Positions 41,707 to 50,321 of a stretch of 64,000 bases of DNA are shown one piece after another. The notes beneath the pieces are model-generated. The model was not told where the DNA came from. It was given only the letters and a program-made list of their open reading frames with translations, and ran no database searches. The DNA lies in NCBI RefSeq assembly GCF_900107045.1, contig NZ_FNON01000001.1, positions 1,488,001 to 1,552,000 of the forward strand, written 5' to 3'. Numbering within the stretch: the stretch's first letter is position 1; each line of letters starts with the position of its first letter. The DNA is from Amycolatopsis xylanica. GTDB taxonomy: Bacteria; Actinomycetota; Actinomycetes; Mycobacteriales; Pseudonocardiaceae. A program made the translations under genes and the position numbers.

Positions 41707-43329
41707 CTAAGACACAGCTTCCTCAGACCGGGTGAGCAACGGGTTCGGGTGCGCGACGTACGTGCTCGCCGCGCCGTCCGCGTCGAACCAGCGCAGCAGC
41801 AGGTTCGTCTTGCTCGGCACCTGCGGGCTGTCCAGCAGCTCACGCAACTCCACCGGCGCGCCGTGCTCGCGTCCGTATGCGACGAACGCGCCCCGCGCCT
41901 CGGCCCACACGTCCCGCGCGAGCGCGGGATGGCGCTCGATGACCGCGCCCGCGATCTCGTGCAGATGATTGGTGACCAGGCAGTACTGCAGCCGCTGCCA
42001 CCCGTGCTCGGCGTCGACGCCCCGCGCGAGCGAGTGGGGCCCGTCGACCTCGCGCAGCAGCCCGGCGTGGCGGGACGCGAGCAGCCGCACGCCCTCGTGG
42101 TCACGGAAGAGCGCCTGCACCGGCATGCCGTCGGGCCCGACGCCGACCAGCACGTTCTGCAGGTGGCATTCGAGCACGACGCCATGGCGGAAGTACATGT
42201 GCAGCACCGGCGGCACGACCGTCGCGAGGTAGCGGCGCCACCAGGTGAGCGTGGCCGCGGCGTCGAGCCCGTCGAGCGGGTTGCCGGGGAAGCCTTCGCT
42301 GATGCCCGCGGTGAGCAGCGGGGTCACCCCGGGCAGCGCGTGCGCGCGGACCCCGTCGCGGACGACGACCGCCAACCCCTCGTAGACGTCCACGTCGCCG
42401 ACGTCGACCGTGCGGTAGCCGCGGTCGATCAGGAAGGCGGTCCCGGGGAAGGCCGAGGCGACGTCGGCGAACGCGGGCCGCAGCACGCGGGCGAGCGGCG
42501 CGGTCCAGCGCAGGTCGTACAGCCACAGCCGCCGGACGTCGTTGGTGATCCGGACGTCGAGGCTGAACTTGTAGAACAGGTCGGCGGCCGGATCGCACAC
42601 CGTGCGCACCGACGAGGTGGGCCACACCCGGCGCTCGCTCGTGCCGAGCGTGAGCAGCCTGCCGTCGCGCAGCGCGGGCAGGTCGCGTAACCGGTCTTGG
42701 AGCAACGTGAGCTGCCACGGGTGCGCGGGCAGCAGCCGGTAGCCGTCGGGAACGACGGCGCCGAGTCCTTCCAGCGCCGCGGTGTCACCCTCGTCGACCA
42801 GGACATCCGCACGGACGGCCAAGTGGCTCAACGGAAAGCTCGCGTGCGCCTCGGGCGCGTACGGCAGCCAGTGCTCGGCCGCGATGCCGCCCCGGCCTTT
42901 CGGCGCCGGATGGTAGCGGTGCCCGGCGACCAGCGCCTGCTCCGAGCGTTGGTAGAGCTCGTCCGGCATCGCGGCGCCGACACGCGCGCGCAGCATCGCT
43001 TCGAGCGCCGTACGGCTGTCGGTGATCTCGGCGACGAGCGCGTCCGCCGCGACGCCGGTGTGCAGGGTCAGTTCCTGGCAGACGGCACCGGCCAGTTCCC
43101 GCCAGGTCAGCGGACTCCAGACCTCACCGGTGAGCCGCTCGGGTTCGGACGCCCAGCGCCCATGCCGCGCGCGCAACACGATGCCAGCGCGCGGCAGCCT
43201 GATCGTCACGTGCGTGTCGTCGGTCGTCAGCCCGCCCTCGACGGCGGTGACCTCGCGCCGGAGGCAGTTCAGCACCGCCGTGCCGGTGATGGCGTCGGCG
43301 CGGCGCTCCAGGTCAGTGCTCGGTTCCAC
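41707..43329 (-). CDS. IucA/IucC family siderophore synthetase 1
   Basis: A 540-aa NIS synthetase that condenses a carboxylate with an amine or alcohol via an acyl-adenylate. Motifs include GHRYHPAPKGRGG near residue 135, LLPAHPWQ, the SSVRT segment, CHLQN and FRDHEG. The GTG start has GAGGGAG upstream. It is divergent from a second NIS synthetase with a 61-bp gap. No decarboxylase, monooxygenase or transporter of a complete siderophore cluster is nearby. Confidence 0.88.
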   Translation of the reverse strand: MEPSTDLERRADAITGTAVLNCLRREVTAVEGGLTTDDTHVTIRLPRAGIVLRARHGRWASEPERLTGEVWSPLTWRELAGAVCQELTLHTGVAADALVAEITDSRTALEAMLRARVGAAMPDELYQRSEQALVAGHRYHPAPKGRGGIAAEHWLPYAPEAHASFPLSHLAVRADVLVDEGDTAALEGLGAVVPDGYRLLPAHPWQLTLLQDRLRDLPALRDGRLLTLGTSERRVWPTSSVRTVCDPAADLFYKFSLDVRITNDVRRLWLYDLRWTAPLARVLRPAFADVASAFPGTAFLIDRGYRTVDVGDVDVYEGLAVVVRDGVRAHALPGVTPLLTAGISEGFPGNPLDGLDAAATLTWWRRYLATVVPPVLHMYFRHGVVLECHLQNVLVGVGPDGMPVQALFRDHEGVRLLASRHAGLLREVDGPHSLARGVDAEHGWQRLQYCLVTNHLHEIAGAVIERHPALARDVWAEARGAFVAYGREHGAPVELRELLDSPQVPSKTNLLLRWFDADGAASTYVAHPNPLLTRSEEAVS

Positions 43330-43390
43330 CGATCTCCCTCTAGGCTTGATCGCAGTCGCCCATCATTCTCGTGTAACCGGCAGAGGTGCG

Positions 43391-44929
43391 GTGTCGTTGG
43401 TCTCCTCACAGGCGTTCGAATCACCCCTTGAGTCCACGTTCGCCACCGAACTGGCCCGGCTCCGCCCCGAACTCCCCTACCGCGACAAGCTTCCCGGAGC
43501 ACGCGCGGCCGTGCTCGACCGCTTGTGGCGCGGCTTCCGCCTCGACCCGCTCCCCCGCATCACGCACCGTTCGGCGGACGCCATCACCCTCGAAGACGGA
43601 CGCCGCCTGACCCGTTCCGGCCCCGTGATCAGCATCGACGGCAAGCCCTACGACCACCCCGCCGCGTTCCTCGCGGCGCTCGGCTGGCCGGAAGCAGCCC
43701 GCCTGGAAGCCGAAGTCGCCCACAGCGTCGCGGCCATGGCACTGGCCCGTGCAGGCGCTCCATCCCTCGGGTACCCGGCATCGACGTTGCCGGAACACGA
43801 ACAAAGCATCGTCGACGGTCATCCTTTACATCCCTGTTGCCGCAACCGGACCGGCTTCACGGTGGCCGACCATCTGGCCTACGGCCCCGAATTCCGCCCG
43901 ATCGTCGCACTCGACCTCCTCGCCGTGTCTGTTGACCGCTGCCTGGTCCGCGGCGACTGGCCCGACGATCTGCGCAGCGGCTCCGACGTGCTCCTCCCGG
44001 TCCACCCGTGGCAGTCGGCGAACGTCCTGCCGCGCCACGGCCTGCGTCCGACTCACCCCGGAGCCTTACCCGCCGAACCGCTTCTCGCGCTACGCACGCT
44101 CGCGCCGATCGGCAAGCCCTGGCAGGTGAAGACGGCCTTGAGCACACAGCTCACCTCGGCGGTGCGCGACATCTCCGGCGGCTCCGTCGAGACGGGCGTC
44201 GCGCTGTCAGCGTTCCTGCGCGACACGGTCGCCCGCCTCGACGGCTTCAGCCTGCAAGAGAACCGCGCCGCCGCAGCGGTGCTCATCGACGGCTCACCGC
44301 ATCGGGATCTCGCCGCGATCGTCCGGGACTCCCCCGCCGTCGGCCCCGGCGAGACCGTGCTGCCGATCGCCGCGCTGACCGCTCGGCCGGTCTCGGGTGG
44401 CTGCCCGCCGCTGTGCTCGCTGGGTTGCCCGGCGGAGTGGTTGGCTGAGTTCGCGGCGATGGCGTTGCCACCGCTGCTGACTCTGCTCGCTTGGGGCGTG
44501 GCTTTGGAGGCGCACGAGCAGAACTTGTTGCTGGTGCTGGAAAAGGGTCGGCCGCGTCGGCTGATCTATCGGGATCTCGCGGATATCCGGCTTGGCCCGG
44601 ATCGGCTGCGGGCTGCCGGGCTCTCGTGGCCGGGGATGCCGGACCGGTTTCGGGTTGCTGACGCCGACCTGCGCGCGAAGTTGTTCGCGACGTTCTTTGC
44701 TACGACGATGACCGGTCTGGTGGGGACGCTCGCTGAGCACTGCTCTGGGCTTTGGGATGTTGTCGGGGATCAGGTGCGCCGGGCTTACGCGGCTATGCCG
44801 GACGGTGCCGCTGTTCGCACGGACAGGGCGGCCTTGCTGGGGGAACCGATCCCTACGAAGCCGCTCACCCTGATGCGGTTGGCTCCTGAGACGACGGCGT
44901 GGGCTTACCAGCCGAATCCCTTTGCCTGA
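43391..44929 (+). CDS. IucA/IucC family siderophore synthetase 2
   Basis: A 512-aa NIS synthetase, slightly short for the family. Motifs: DGHPLHPCCRNRTGF, LLPVHPWQS, the KTALSTQLTSAVRDIS segment, EAHEQN and IYRDLADIRL. The Lys of the consensus HPxHPxxKxRxG is Arg here, which could alter ATP binding. I chose the GTG at 43391 (VSLVSS), with AGAGG upstream. It probably acts with the divergent synthetase as a two-step condensation pair. Confidence 0.85.
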   Translation: MSLVSSQAFESPLESTFATELARLRPELPYRDKLPGARAAVLDRLWRGFRLDPLPRITHRSADAITLEDGRRLTRSGPVISIDGKPYDHPAAFLAALGWPEAARLEAEVAHSVAAMALARAGAPSLGYPASTLPEHEQSIVDGHPLHPCCRNRTGFTVADHLAYGPEFRPIVALDLLAVSVDRCLVRGDWPDDLRSGSDVLLPVHPWQSANVLPRHGLRPTHPGALPAEPLLALRTLAPIGKPWQVKTALSTQLTSAVRDISGGSVETGVALSAFLRDTVARLDGFSLQENRAAAAVLIDGSPHRDLAAIVRDSPAVGPGETVLPIAALTARPVSGGCPPLCSLGCPAEWLAEFAAMALPPLLTLLAWGVALEAHEQNLLLVLEKGRPRRLIYRDLADIRLGPDRLRAAGLSWPGMPDRFRVADADLRAKLFATFFATTMTGLVGTLAEHCSGLWDVVGDQVRRAYAAMPDGAAVRTDRAALLGEPIPTKPLTLMRLAPETTAWAYQPNPFA

Positions 44930-44975
44930 GGGCCTTTCACGGGGCTCGGCTGGCTTGCGCGGACTGTCGCCTTTG

Positions 44976-45156
44976 GTCTGGGTCTGTTGGGGTCGGATCT
45001 AAAGACATCCCGTATGGACATTTCCGCTCCGGGGTCGGGTGGTGTTTGGGGTCGCTGCGGAAATATCCATACGGACCGGGGCACGGTGGTCGGTTTTCGT
45101 TGTGGCTCGCCGGAAACCCCGGCTGGTACTTGCTGCTTGCTTGGGTGTGGGGTCGA
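44976..45156 (+). repeat. Left inverted repeat of the DUF222-HNH unit
   Basis: About 180 bp that matches, in reverse complement, 46759-46940. Within it, 45010-45027 and 45057-45074 form an 18-bp hairpin with one mismatch and a 29-nt loop rich in GGGTCGGGTGGTGTTTGG. The repeat ends 25 bp before the first ATG of the endonuclease gene. Confidence 0.85.
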
Positions 45157-45180
45157 CCAGCCCGGCGTGTCCAGTGGCAT

Positions 45181-46473
45181 ATGACTCTGAACGCGCGTAG
45201 CATGGAATGCATGATCAGCACCGAAAGTCCTGACACCGCAGCACCGCCGGAATGGTGGCGCTGCGACAAAGACACGCTGCTGCTCGCCTACGTCGGCCGC
45301 GAACGAGAAAAACGGCGCCTGGAGGCCGAGCAAGGACAAATCCTCGCCGAAATCGAATCCCGCGGCGTGAAAGAAGTAACCGGCTACGCCACTGTGCCGG
45401 GGATGCTGGTGGACTGGGTGCAGATCAAGCACTCCGAGGCCAAAGCCCGCGTCGACCGCGCCCGAGCGCTCAACCCGCGCCAGGATGGCGGCACGCGGAT
45501 CCCGGCGCTGGCACCACATGCCGCCGCAGCAGCGCTGGCGGGTGATCTCGGCGCCGCACAGCTGGATCCGATCATCGCCGCGCTCGGGGCACTCCCACCC
45601 ACAGTCTCAGCCGAAGACCGCGAGACCGGTGAGCAGATCCTGGTCAACCTCGCCCGCACCGCCGGACCCCGGCAGATCAGCCACGCCGCGAAGAACCTGC
45701 GCGACCGGCTCGACCCCGACGGACGGGAACCCAAAGACCCGGATCCGACCGAGCCGCGCCATGAACTCGGGTTCGTGACCCACCGCGACGGCACCCACGG
45801 CATAAAGATCAAAACCGACGCCGAAACCATCGCCCGGCTCAAAGCAACCCTGGACCCACTCGCCAAACCCCGCCCCGCCACCGAAGAAGAAGGCCGCGAC
45901 ACCCGATCCCAATGGGAACGACTCGGCGACGCGTTCGCCCACTTCGTCCGCATCGGCATGGGCAACCCTGATATCCCGACTCAGGCCGGGGACAGTGTGC
46001 ATGTCGTAGTCACCGTCGGCCTCGACGAACTCAAGACCGGCATCGGGCGAGCGTGCTTGGACTTGGTCGGGGACATCAGCGCCACCGAAGCACGCCTGCT
46101 CGCGTGTGACTGCAAAGTCATCCCCGTCACCCTCGGCTCTCATGGCGAGCCGCTGGATGTGGGCCGGGCTCAGCGCCTCGCGACACCAGCCCAGCGCCGG
46201 GCGCTGGCGATCCGCGATGGCGGCTGCGCCTTCCCCGGCTGCGATGCCCCGCCCCAGCAATGCACAGCGCACCACATCGTTTTCTGGGCCCACCATGGAG
46301 AAACCCGGATCGGGAATCTCGTGCTGCTCTGCGGACGGCATCACCGGCTGATCCACAACAGCGACTGGGAAGTCCGCATCGCCAGCGACGGATACCCGGA
46401 GTTCATTCCCCCGGCGTTTATCGACCCCGCACGGGCGCCCCGCCGCAACACCATGCACACCACCCGAACCTGA
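45181..46473 (+). CDS. DUF222 and HNH endonuclease domain protein (13E12-like)
   Basis: A 430-aa protein (start at 45181; ATGs at 45202 and 45211 are alternatives and none has a clear ribosome site). The N-terminal three quarters is the DUF222 helical domain. The C-terminus is an HNH nuclease with a zinc motif (CAFPGC), AHHI and LCGRHHRLIH. The family shows recurring copies in mycobacteria and relatives, and its role is unknown; nicking of DNA in its own spread is one idea. The catalytic His/Asn residues look intact. Codon usage is GC-rich like the host, so any transfer is not recent or is from a close relative. Confidence 0.9.
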   Translation: MTLNARSMECMISTESPDTAAPPEWWRCDKDTLLLAYVGREREKRRLEAEQGQILAEIESRGVKEVTGYATVPGMLVDWVQIKHSEAKARVDRARALNPRQDGGTRIPALAPHAAAAALAGDLGAAQLDPIIAALGALPPTVSAEDRETGEQILVNLARTAGPRQISHAAKNLRDRLDPDGREPKDPDPTEPRHELGFVTHRDGTHGIKIKTDAETIARLKATLDPLAKPRPATEEEGRDTRSQWERLGDAFAHFVRIGMGNPDIPTQAGDSVHVVVTVGLDELKTGIGRACLDLVGDISATEARLLACDCKVIPVTLGSHGEPLDVGRAQRLATPAQRRALAIRDGGCAFPGCDAPPQQCTAHHIVFWAHHGETRIGNLVLLCGRHHRLIHNSDWEVRIASDGYPEFIPPAFIDPARAPRRNTMHTTRT

Positions 46474-46758
46474 TCGCAAGCAGGTGAGGATCGCCTGTGG
46501 CGCAATGCCTCCACGACGTGCGCAGCAGAGACCGGAAGCACCCATCGCCGCGCGATAGCGACCCCGGCCGCGGGCACCGGCGCAGAACCCAGGAATCCAC
46601 CCCGCCGATGTGCAGGCTTTCCGGCCACCCAACGGCCGAAAACCCCACACAACAACCACCCCGAGCCCCACAGAAAGCGTCGGCCGCCCCCGCAGGCCGC
46701 CGACCACCTACCCGATCACCCTTCCTGCCGCCATCGCCCACCACGACCCCGGCAGCCC

Positions 46759-46940
46759 GACCCAACGCTCACGCAGGCAGCAAGTACCGGCCGAGGCTTC
46801 TGGCGAGCCCAAGCAGCGTTGTGCCACCGTGCCCCGGTCCGTATGGATATTTCCGCGGCGACCCCAAACACCACCCGACCCCACGAGCGGAAATTTCCAT
46901 ACGGGACCGCCCTAGATCCGACCCAGACAGACCCCAAGCC
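46759..46940 (-). repeat. Right inverted repeat of the DUF222-HNH unit
   Basis: Reverse-complement partner of 44976-45156. An internal hairpin has arms 46839-46856 and 46887-46904 (18 bp, one mismatch) and a 30-nt loop. The 285 bp between the nuclease stop and this repeat carries no gene I can support. Confidence 0.85.
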
Positions 46941-46954
46941 CAGGGCAAGAGATG

Positions 46955-47003
46955 CCCGAAAGCCACTTCCGCCAGATAGCACCTGACGAAAGTGGCTTTC
47001 GGG
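46955..47003. terminator. 14-bp hairpin after the DUF222 unit
   Basis: Perfect stem CCCGAAAGCCACTT / AAGTGGCTTTCGGG (46955-46968 and 46990-47003) with a 21-nt loop. It lies just outside the right inverted repeat and about 105 bp upstream of the dioxygenase start. It may be a terminator or part of a dispersed palindromic repeat. Confidence 0.5.
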
Positions 47004-47107
47004 GTAACGAGGCGTGCGCCGGGACACATCCGCTTGGCCGTACCGAACCCGACCCCAGCCGTCATAGGGTCGGTCGAGACAAGATCACGACTGAGCGGAG
47101 GTCCGCA

Positions 47108-48100
47108 GTGACAACAGTCGCCGGTGTCGAAGTCCGGCCCGCCGCGGGACACATCGGCGCCGAGATCGCCGGAGTCGACCTGGCAGGGCAGCTCGACGAC
47201 GCGGTCGTCGCCGCGATCAGGGCGGCCGTACTGCGGTGGAAGGTCGTGTTCTTCCGTGACCAGAAGCTCGACCACGCCGCTCACGTCGCCTTCGCGCGGC
47301 GGTTCGGAGAGCCGGTCGTGCTCAGGTCGCGTGGTAGCGCTTCGCCTCAAGAGTTCCCCGAGGTCGAGACGACGGCTGACCGGCTCGAACTCGCCGGGCG
47401 CTATGGCATGGACAACCAGGAGTGGCTTGAACGCAGGCGTCACTCGGTGCTGCGGGGCTGGCATTGCGACCACGGTGCCAGGATCGACCCGCCCGCAGCG
47501 ACCATTCTCCGCGCCGAAACCGTGCCGCCATACGGCGGTGACACGACCTGGGCGAACCTGGCTGTCGCTTATGAGGGCCTGTCCGAGCCCGTGAAGCGGT
47601 TCTCCGACACGCTCTGGGCTGAGCATCGGCTGGGCGTCGGCTATCAGACGCGGCCGGGGCCGGATGCCTACGCGAAGCATCTTCAGGACCATCAGGTCGC
47701 CTCGGTGCACCCGGTCGTGCGGGTGCATCCCGAGACCGGGGAACGGATCCTGTCCGTCAACGGCTACTACATCGAGCAGATCCGGGATGTCTCGCGGGCC
47801 GAAAGCCGGTTGCTACTGGAGATGTTCCTCGAACAGGTCACGCGGCCCGAGTACACCGTGCGGTTTCGGTGGGAGGCGGGGAGCGTGGCTTTCTGGGACA
47901 ACCGGGCGACCATTCACCTGGCTCCCAGCGATACCGGGCACCTCGATTTCCCGCGCATCATGCATCGGGTGATGCTCGCGGGTGAGGTCCCGGTCGGGGT
48001 GGACGGGCGGGCGTCCACCCCGATCACGGGTGCTCCGCTGGTCAGGATTCCGAGAACACCTCGCGCAGCCTCCGCTCCTCCTCCGGCGACAGGTTCGTGA
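47108..48100 (+). CDS. TauD/TfdA-family Fe(II)/2-oxoglutarate dioxygenase
   Basis: A 330-aa dioxygenase with the iron-binding HxD at His119 and Asp121 (GWHCDHG), the distal His in RIMHRV, and the family opening VAGVEVRPAAGHIGAEIAGVDL. The GTG at 47108 has GCGGAGG upstream; in-frame sequence further up has no homology signs. Substrates in this family include taurine, alkylsulfates and many natural products, so none is assigned. Its 3' end overlaps the convergent DUF1269 gene by 59 nt. Confidence 0.9.
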   Translation: MTTVAGVEVRPAAGHIGAEIAGVDLAGQLDDAVVAAIRAAVLRWKVVFFRDQKLDHAAHVAFARRFGEPVVLRSRGSASPQEFPEVETTADRLELAGRYGMDNQEWLERRRHSVLRGWHCDHGARIDPPAATILRAETVPPYGGDTTWANLAVAYEGLSEPVKRFSDTLWAEHRLGVGYQTRPGPDAYAKHLQDHQVASVHPVVRVHPETGERILSVNGYYIEQIRDVSRAESRLLLEMFLEQVTRPEYTVRFRWEAGSVAFWDNRATIHLAPSDTGHLDFPRIMHRVMLAGEVPVGVDGRASTPITGAPLVRIPRTPRAASAPPPATGS

Positions 48101-48533
48101 AGATCAGCTCGGGTGTTTCCTGGCCGGCGAAGGCGTTCTCGACCTTCTCGATCACCGCGCCCGAGCTGAGCACGAACAACGCTGAGGTGCCGGGGCTGAG
48201 CTGATCGCGGATCTGTTTGATGAGGTCGTCGTCGATGCCTACATCTGTCAGTGCCGTGCCCGCCGCGCCCGCTGCCGCGCCGACGGCGGCTCCGAGGAGG
48301 GGGACGAGGAAGATCAGGCCGAACAGCATGCCCCAGAAGGCGCCGGTGAGCGCGCCCCGGCCGGTCACCTGGCGGAGCTGGCGCAGCACGGGCTTTTTGC
48401 GGCCCTCCGGCCAGGAGACGATCGCCGCGTCGTGGACGCTGATGAGCTCGGTCTGGGTCAGCACCTCCAATGTCCTGGCCGCGCGGTTGGCTCCCTCGGC
48501 CGTGCCGAAGCGCCAAATGGTCAACGTCACCAT
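48042..48533 (-). CDS. DUF1269 membrane-associated stress protein
   Basis: A 163-aa protein with an N-terminal ferredoxin-like region (VTLTIWRFGTAEGANRAARTLE), a Gly/Ala-rich transmembrane hairpin (GMLFGLIFLVPLLGAAVGAAAGAAG) and a soluble C-terminal domain, the form of DUF1269. Its members occur in stress regulons. The ATG at 48533 follows AAAGGGCAAG. It overlaps the convergent dioxygenase. Confidence 0.82.
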   Translation of the reverse strand: MVTLTIWRFGTAEGANRAARTLEVLTQTELISVHDAAIVSWPEGRKKPVLRQLRQVTGRGALTGAFWGMLFGLIFLVPLLGAAVGAAAGAAGTALTDVGIDDDLIKQIRDQLSPGTSALFVLSSGAVIEKVENAFAGQETPELIFTNLSPEEERRLREVFSES

Positions 48534-48652
48534 GGTCTTGCCCTTTCGCTGATGGGATTTCGCTGGTGCCATCGCAGGCCATGGCGCCACCCCCGCGCAT
48601 CGCCCGGCGCGGGTGATGACCACGTGCCCGGCGGATTGCCACGCTCCGGGAC

Positions 48653-49270
48653 ATGACGAATCTCGCCGTGCTGCCGCTCGCCGTCACGATGATGGCCGGG
48701 CCGCAGCTCATGTCCGCGTTGCTGTTCATCACCGCCAAGCGGCCGGTCGCGGTGTCGCTGTCGTTCCTGGCAGGCGTGACGGTCGCGGTCTACACCGGGG
48801 TGACGCTCACGGCGTGGCTGGCGACGCGGTTCGTGGTCGGGGGCGGGCACGGCGGCGGGCCCGCCAAGGGCATCGAATTCGTGCTGGTGGCGCTGCTGCT
48901 CGGGGTCGCGGGGTACAACTGGATCAACCGCAAGACCATCGAGCCGCCGAACTGGCTCGGGTCGCTGATGACGGCCGGTCCGGGCAAGGCGTTCACCACC
49001 GGGCTGCTGCTGATCGGGTTGTTCCCGTCGGACGTGCTGGTGATGCTCACCGTGGGCGCCGAGCTGGCGCGGACCGGCGAGCCGGTGGCGGCGGCGTGGC
49101 CGTTCATCGCCGCCACCGTGCTGATCGCCGCGTTGCCCCTGCTGGCCTATCTGCTCTTCCGCCGCAAGGCCGAGCGGGCGATGCCCCGGGTGCGCGACTG
49201 GCTGACCGGGCACAGCTGGCTGGTCACCATCATCGTCGCGCTCCTGTTCGTCGTGCTCATCCTGGGCTGA
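48653..49270 (+). CDS. GAP-family membrane protein (Sap-like)
   Basis: A 205-aa protein with about six transmembrane segments and family-typical GLLLIGLFPSDVLVMLTVG. The GAP family (Sap, sulfolipid-1 addressing protein) is linked to lipid or glycolipid export in mycobacteria. It is divergent from DUF1269 and overlaps the convergent AI-2E-family gene by 14 nt. Confidence 0.78.
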   Translation: MTNLAVLPLAVTMMAGPQLMSALLFITAKRPVAVSLSFLAGVTVAVYTGVTLTAWLATRFVVGGGHGGGPAKGIEFVLVALLLGVAGYNWINRKTIEPPNWLGSLMTAGPGKAFTTGLLLIGLFPSDVLVMLTVGAELARTGEPVAAAWPFIAATVLIAALPLLAYLLFRRKAERAMPRVRDWLTGHSWLVTIIVALLFVVLILG

Positions 49271-50321
49271 GCTCGTCGGTGCGCTTGGGCGGCGCGCGCA
49301 CCAGCGCCGCCACCCAGCCCGCCGCCGGGTCGATTTCCACGAGCACGGCCATCACCAGCAAGGTCGCCGGGATGGCCAGCAGGACGCCGACCGGGCCGAG
49401 CACCCACGCCCAGAACACCAGTGACACGAACGTCAGCGCCGTCGACAGGCCGACCGCGTCACCGACGTAGCGCGGCTGGATCACCGACTGCGCCACGAAA
49501 TTGATCAGCGCGTACACCACGATCACGGCCACCATGCGCTGCCAGCCAGAGCCGAGCAGCGCCAGCAGCGCGGGCGGGAGCAGCCCGAGCAGGAACCCGA
49601 TGTTCGGAATGTAGTTGGTGACGAAGGAAAGCAGGCCCCACAGCACGGCCAGCGGGATGCCGAGCCACAGCAGCGCGACCGTGTCCACCACCGCGACGAT
49701 CAGGCCGAACGCGGTCGCCACCGCCAGATAGCGCCGGGTGCGCCCCGCGAAGCCACCGAGCGCCTCCCGGACCTGCGGGCGGTCGCCGTCGACGTCGCTC
49801 AGCCGCGAGTCGATGCCGTTGGCCTCCACGCTGAAGAACAGCAGCAGCGCCAGCAGGAACACGATGCTCGTGGTCAGCCCGGTGAGGTCACCCAGCAGCC
49901 CGCCCAGTGACGTCAGCACCTTGCCGAGATCCAGCGAGTTCGCCGCTTCCCGGAGCGCGCCCGGCCGCACGCCGAGGCTGCCGGCCGCGTCGACGGCCGA
50001 CGTGGCGAGCTCCCGGACCCGGTCGGTGTATTGCGGCAGCAGCGAGGTGAGCTTCGCGACCGAGACGATCACCACCAGGCTGAACGCGACGAGCAGCCCG
50101 TAGATCAGCAGCACGAGCACGAGCGTCGCGGCCCATGGCCGGAAACCGTGCTGCCGCAACCACGCGTGCACCGGGCTGAGCACGATCACGATCACCAGCG
50201 CGAGCAGTACCGGCGTGATCAGCCAGGCCATCGCCTTGAGCCCGGCCACGGTGACCACCGCCGCGGCCGTGCCGAGCAGGATCACCAGGCACCGCGGCAG
50301 CGCCGGGGCCGCCGTCGTCAC
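49257..50321 (-). CDS. AI-2E family transporter
   Basis: A 354-aa membrane protein with about seven to eight hydrophobic segments and the conserved FVTNYIPNIGFLLG motif of the AI-2E transporter (UPF0118) family. Members include Na+/H+ antiporters as well as TqsA-like exporters, so the substrate is open. The GTG at 50321 overlaps the upstream gene stop (GTGA), making a two-gene operon. Confidence 0.88.
   Translation of the reverse strand: MTTAAPALPRCLVILLGTAAAVVTVAGLKAMAWLITPVLLALVIVIVLSPVHAWLRQHGFRPWAATLVLVLLIYGLLVAFSLVVIVSVAKLTSLLPQYTDRVRELATSAVDAAGSLGVRPGALREAANSLDLGKVLTSLGGLLGDLTGLTTSIVFLLALLLFFSVEANGIDSRLSDVDGDRPQVREALGGFAGRTRRYLAVATAFGLIVAVVDTVALLWLGIPLAVLWGLLSFVTNYIPNIGFLLGLLPPALLALLGSGWQRMVAVIVVYALINFVAQSVIQPRYVGDAVGLSTALTFVSLVFWAWVLGPVGVLLAIPATLLVMAVLVEIDPAAGWVAALVRAPPKRTDELSPG

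Larger units (their letters stand above)
44976..46940 (+). mobile_element. Putative DUF222-HNH element framed by inverted repeats
   Basis: A 2-kb unit consisting of one HNH endonuclease gene between two hairpin-bearing inverted repeats. It sits neatly between a siderophore synthetase gene and a dioxygenase gene. There is no transposase. DUF222-HNH proteins (13E12 family) are known to recur in actinobacterial genomes, and the repeats suggest that the gene moves or is amplified together with its ends. No target-site duplication was identified. Confidence 0.55.

Noticed and set aside
43330-43390. Possible iron box between the divergent siderophore synthetases
   Set aside because: Only a TAGGCT half matches the DmdR/IdeR consensus; there is no 19-bp palindrome.
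44976-46940. HEARO/IscB-type RNA-guided system
   Set aside because: The nuclease is DUF222-HNH, without RuvC, and I see no guide-RNA-like conserved structure besides the hairpins.
46474-46979. Reading frames after the HNH gene
   Set aside because: They run across the inverted repeat, have Pro/Ser-rich low-complexity content and no start site support. They are shadows of the repeat.
46952-47107. Longer start for the dioxygenase
   Set aside because: The upstream 52 codons have no homology signs and cross the palindrome; GTG at 47108 has a good ribosome site.
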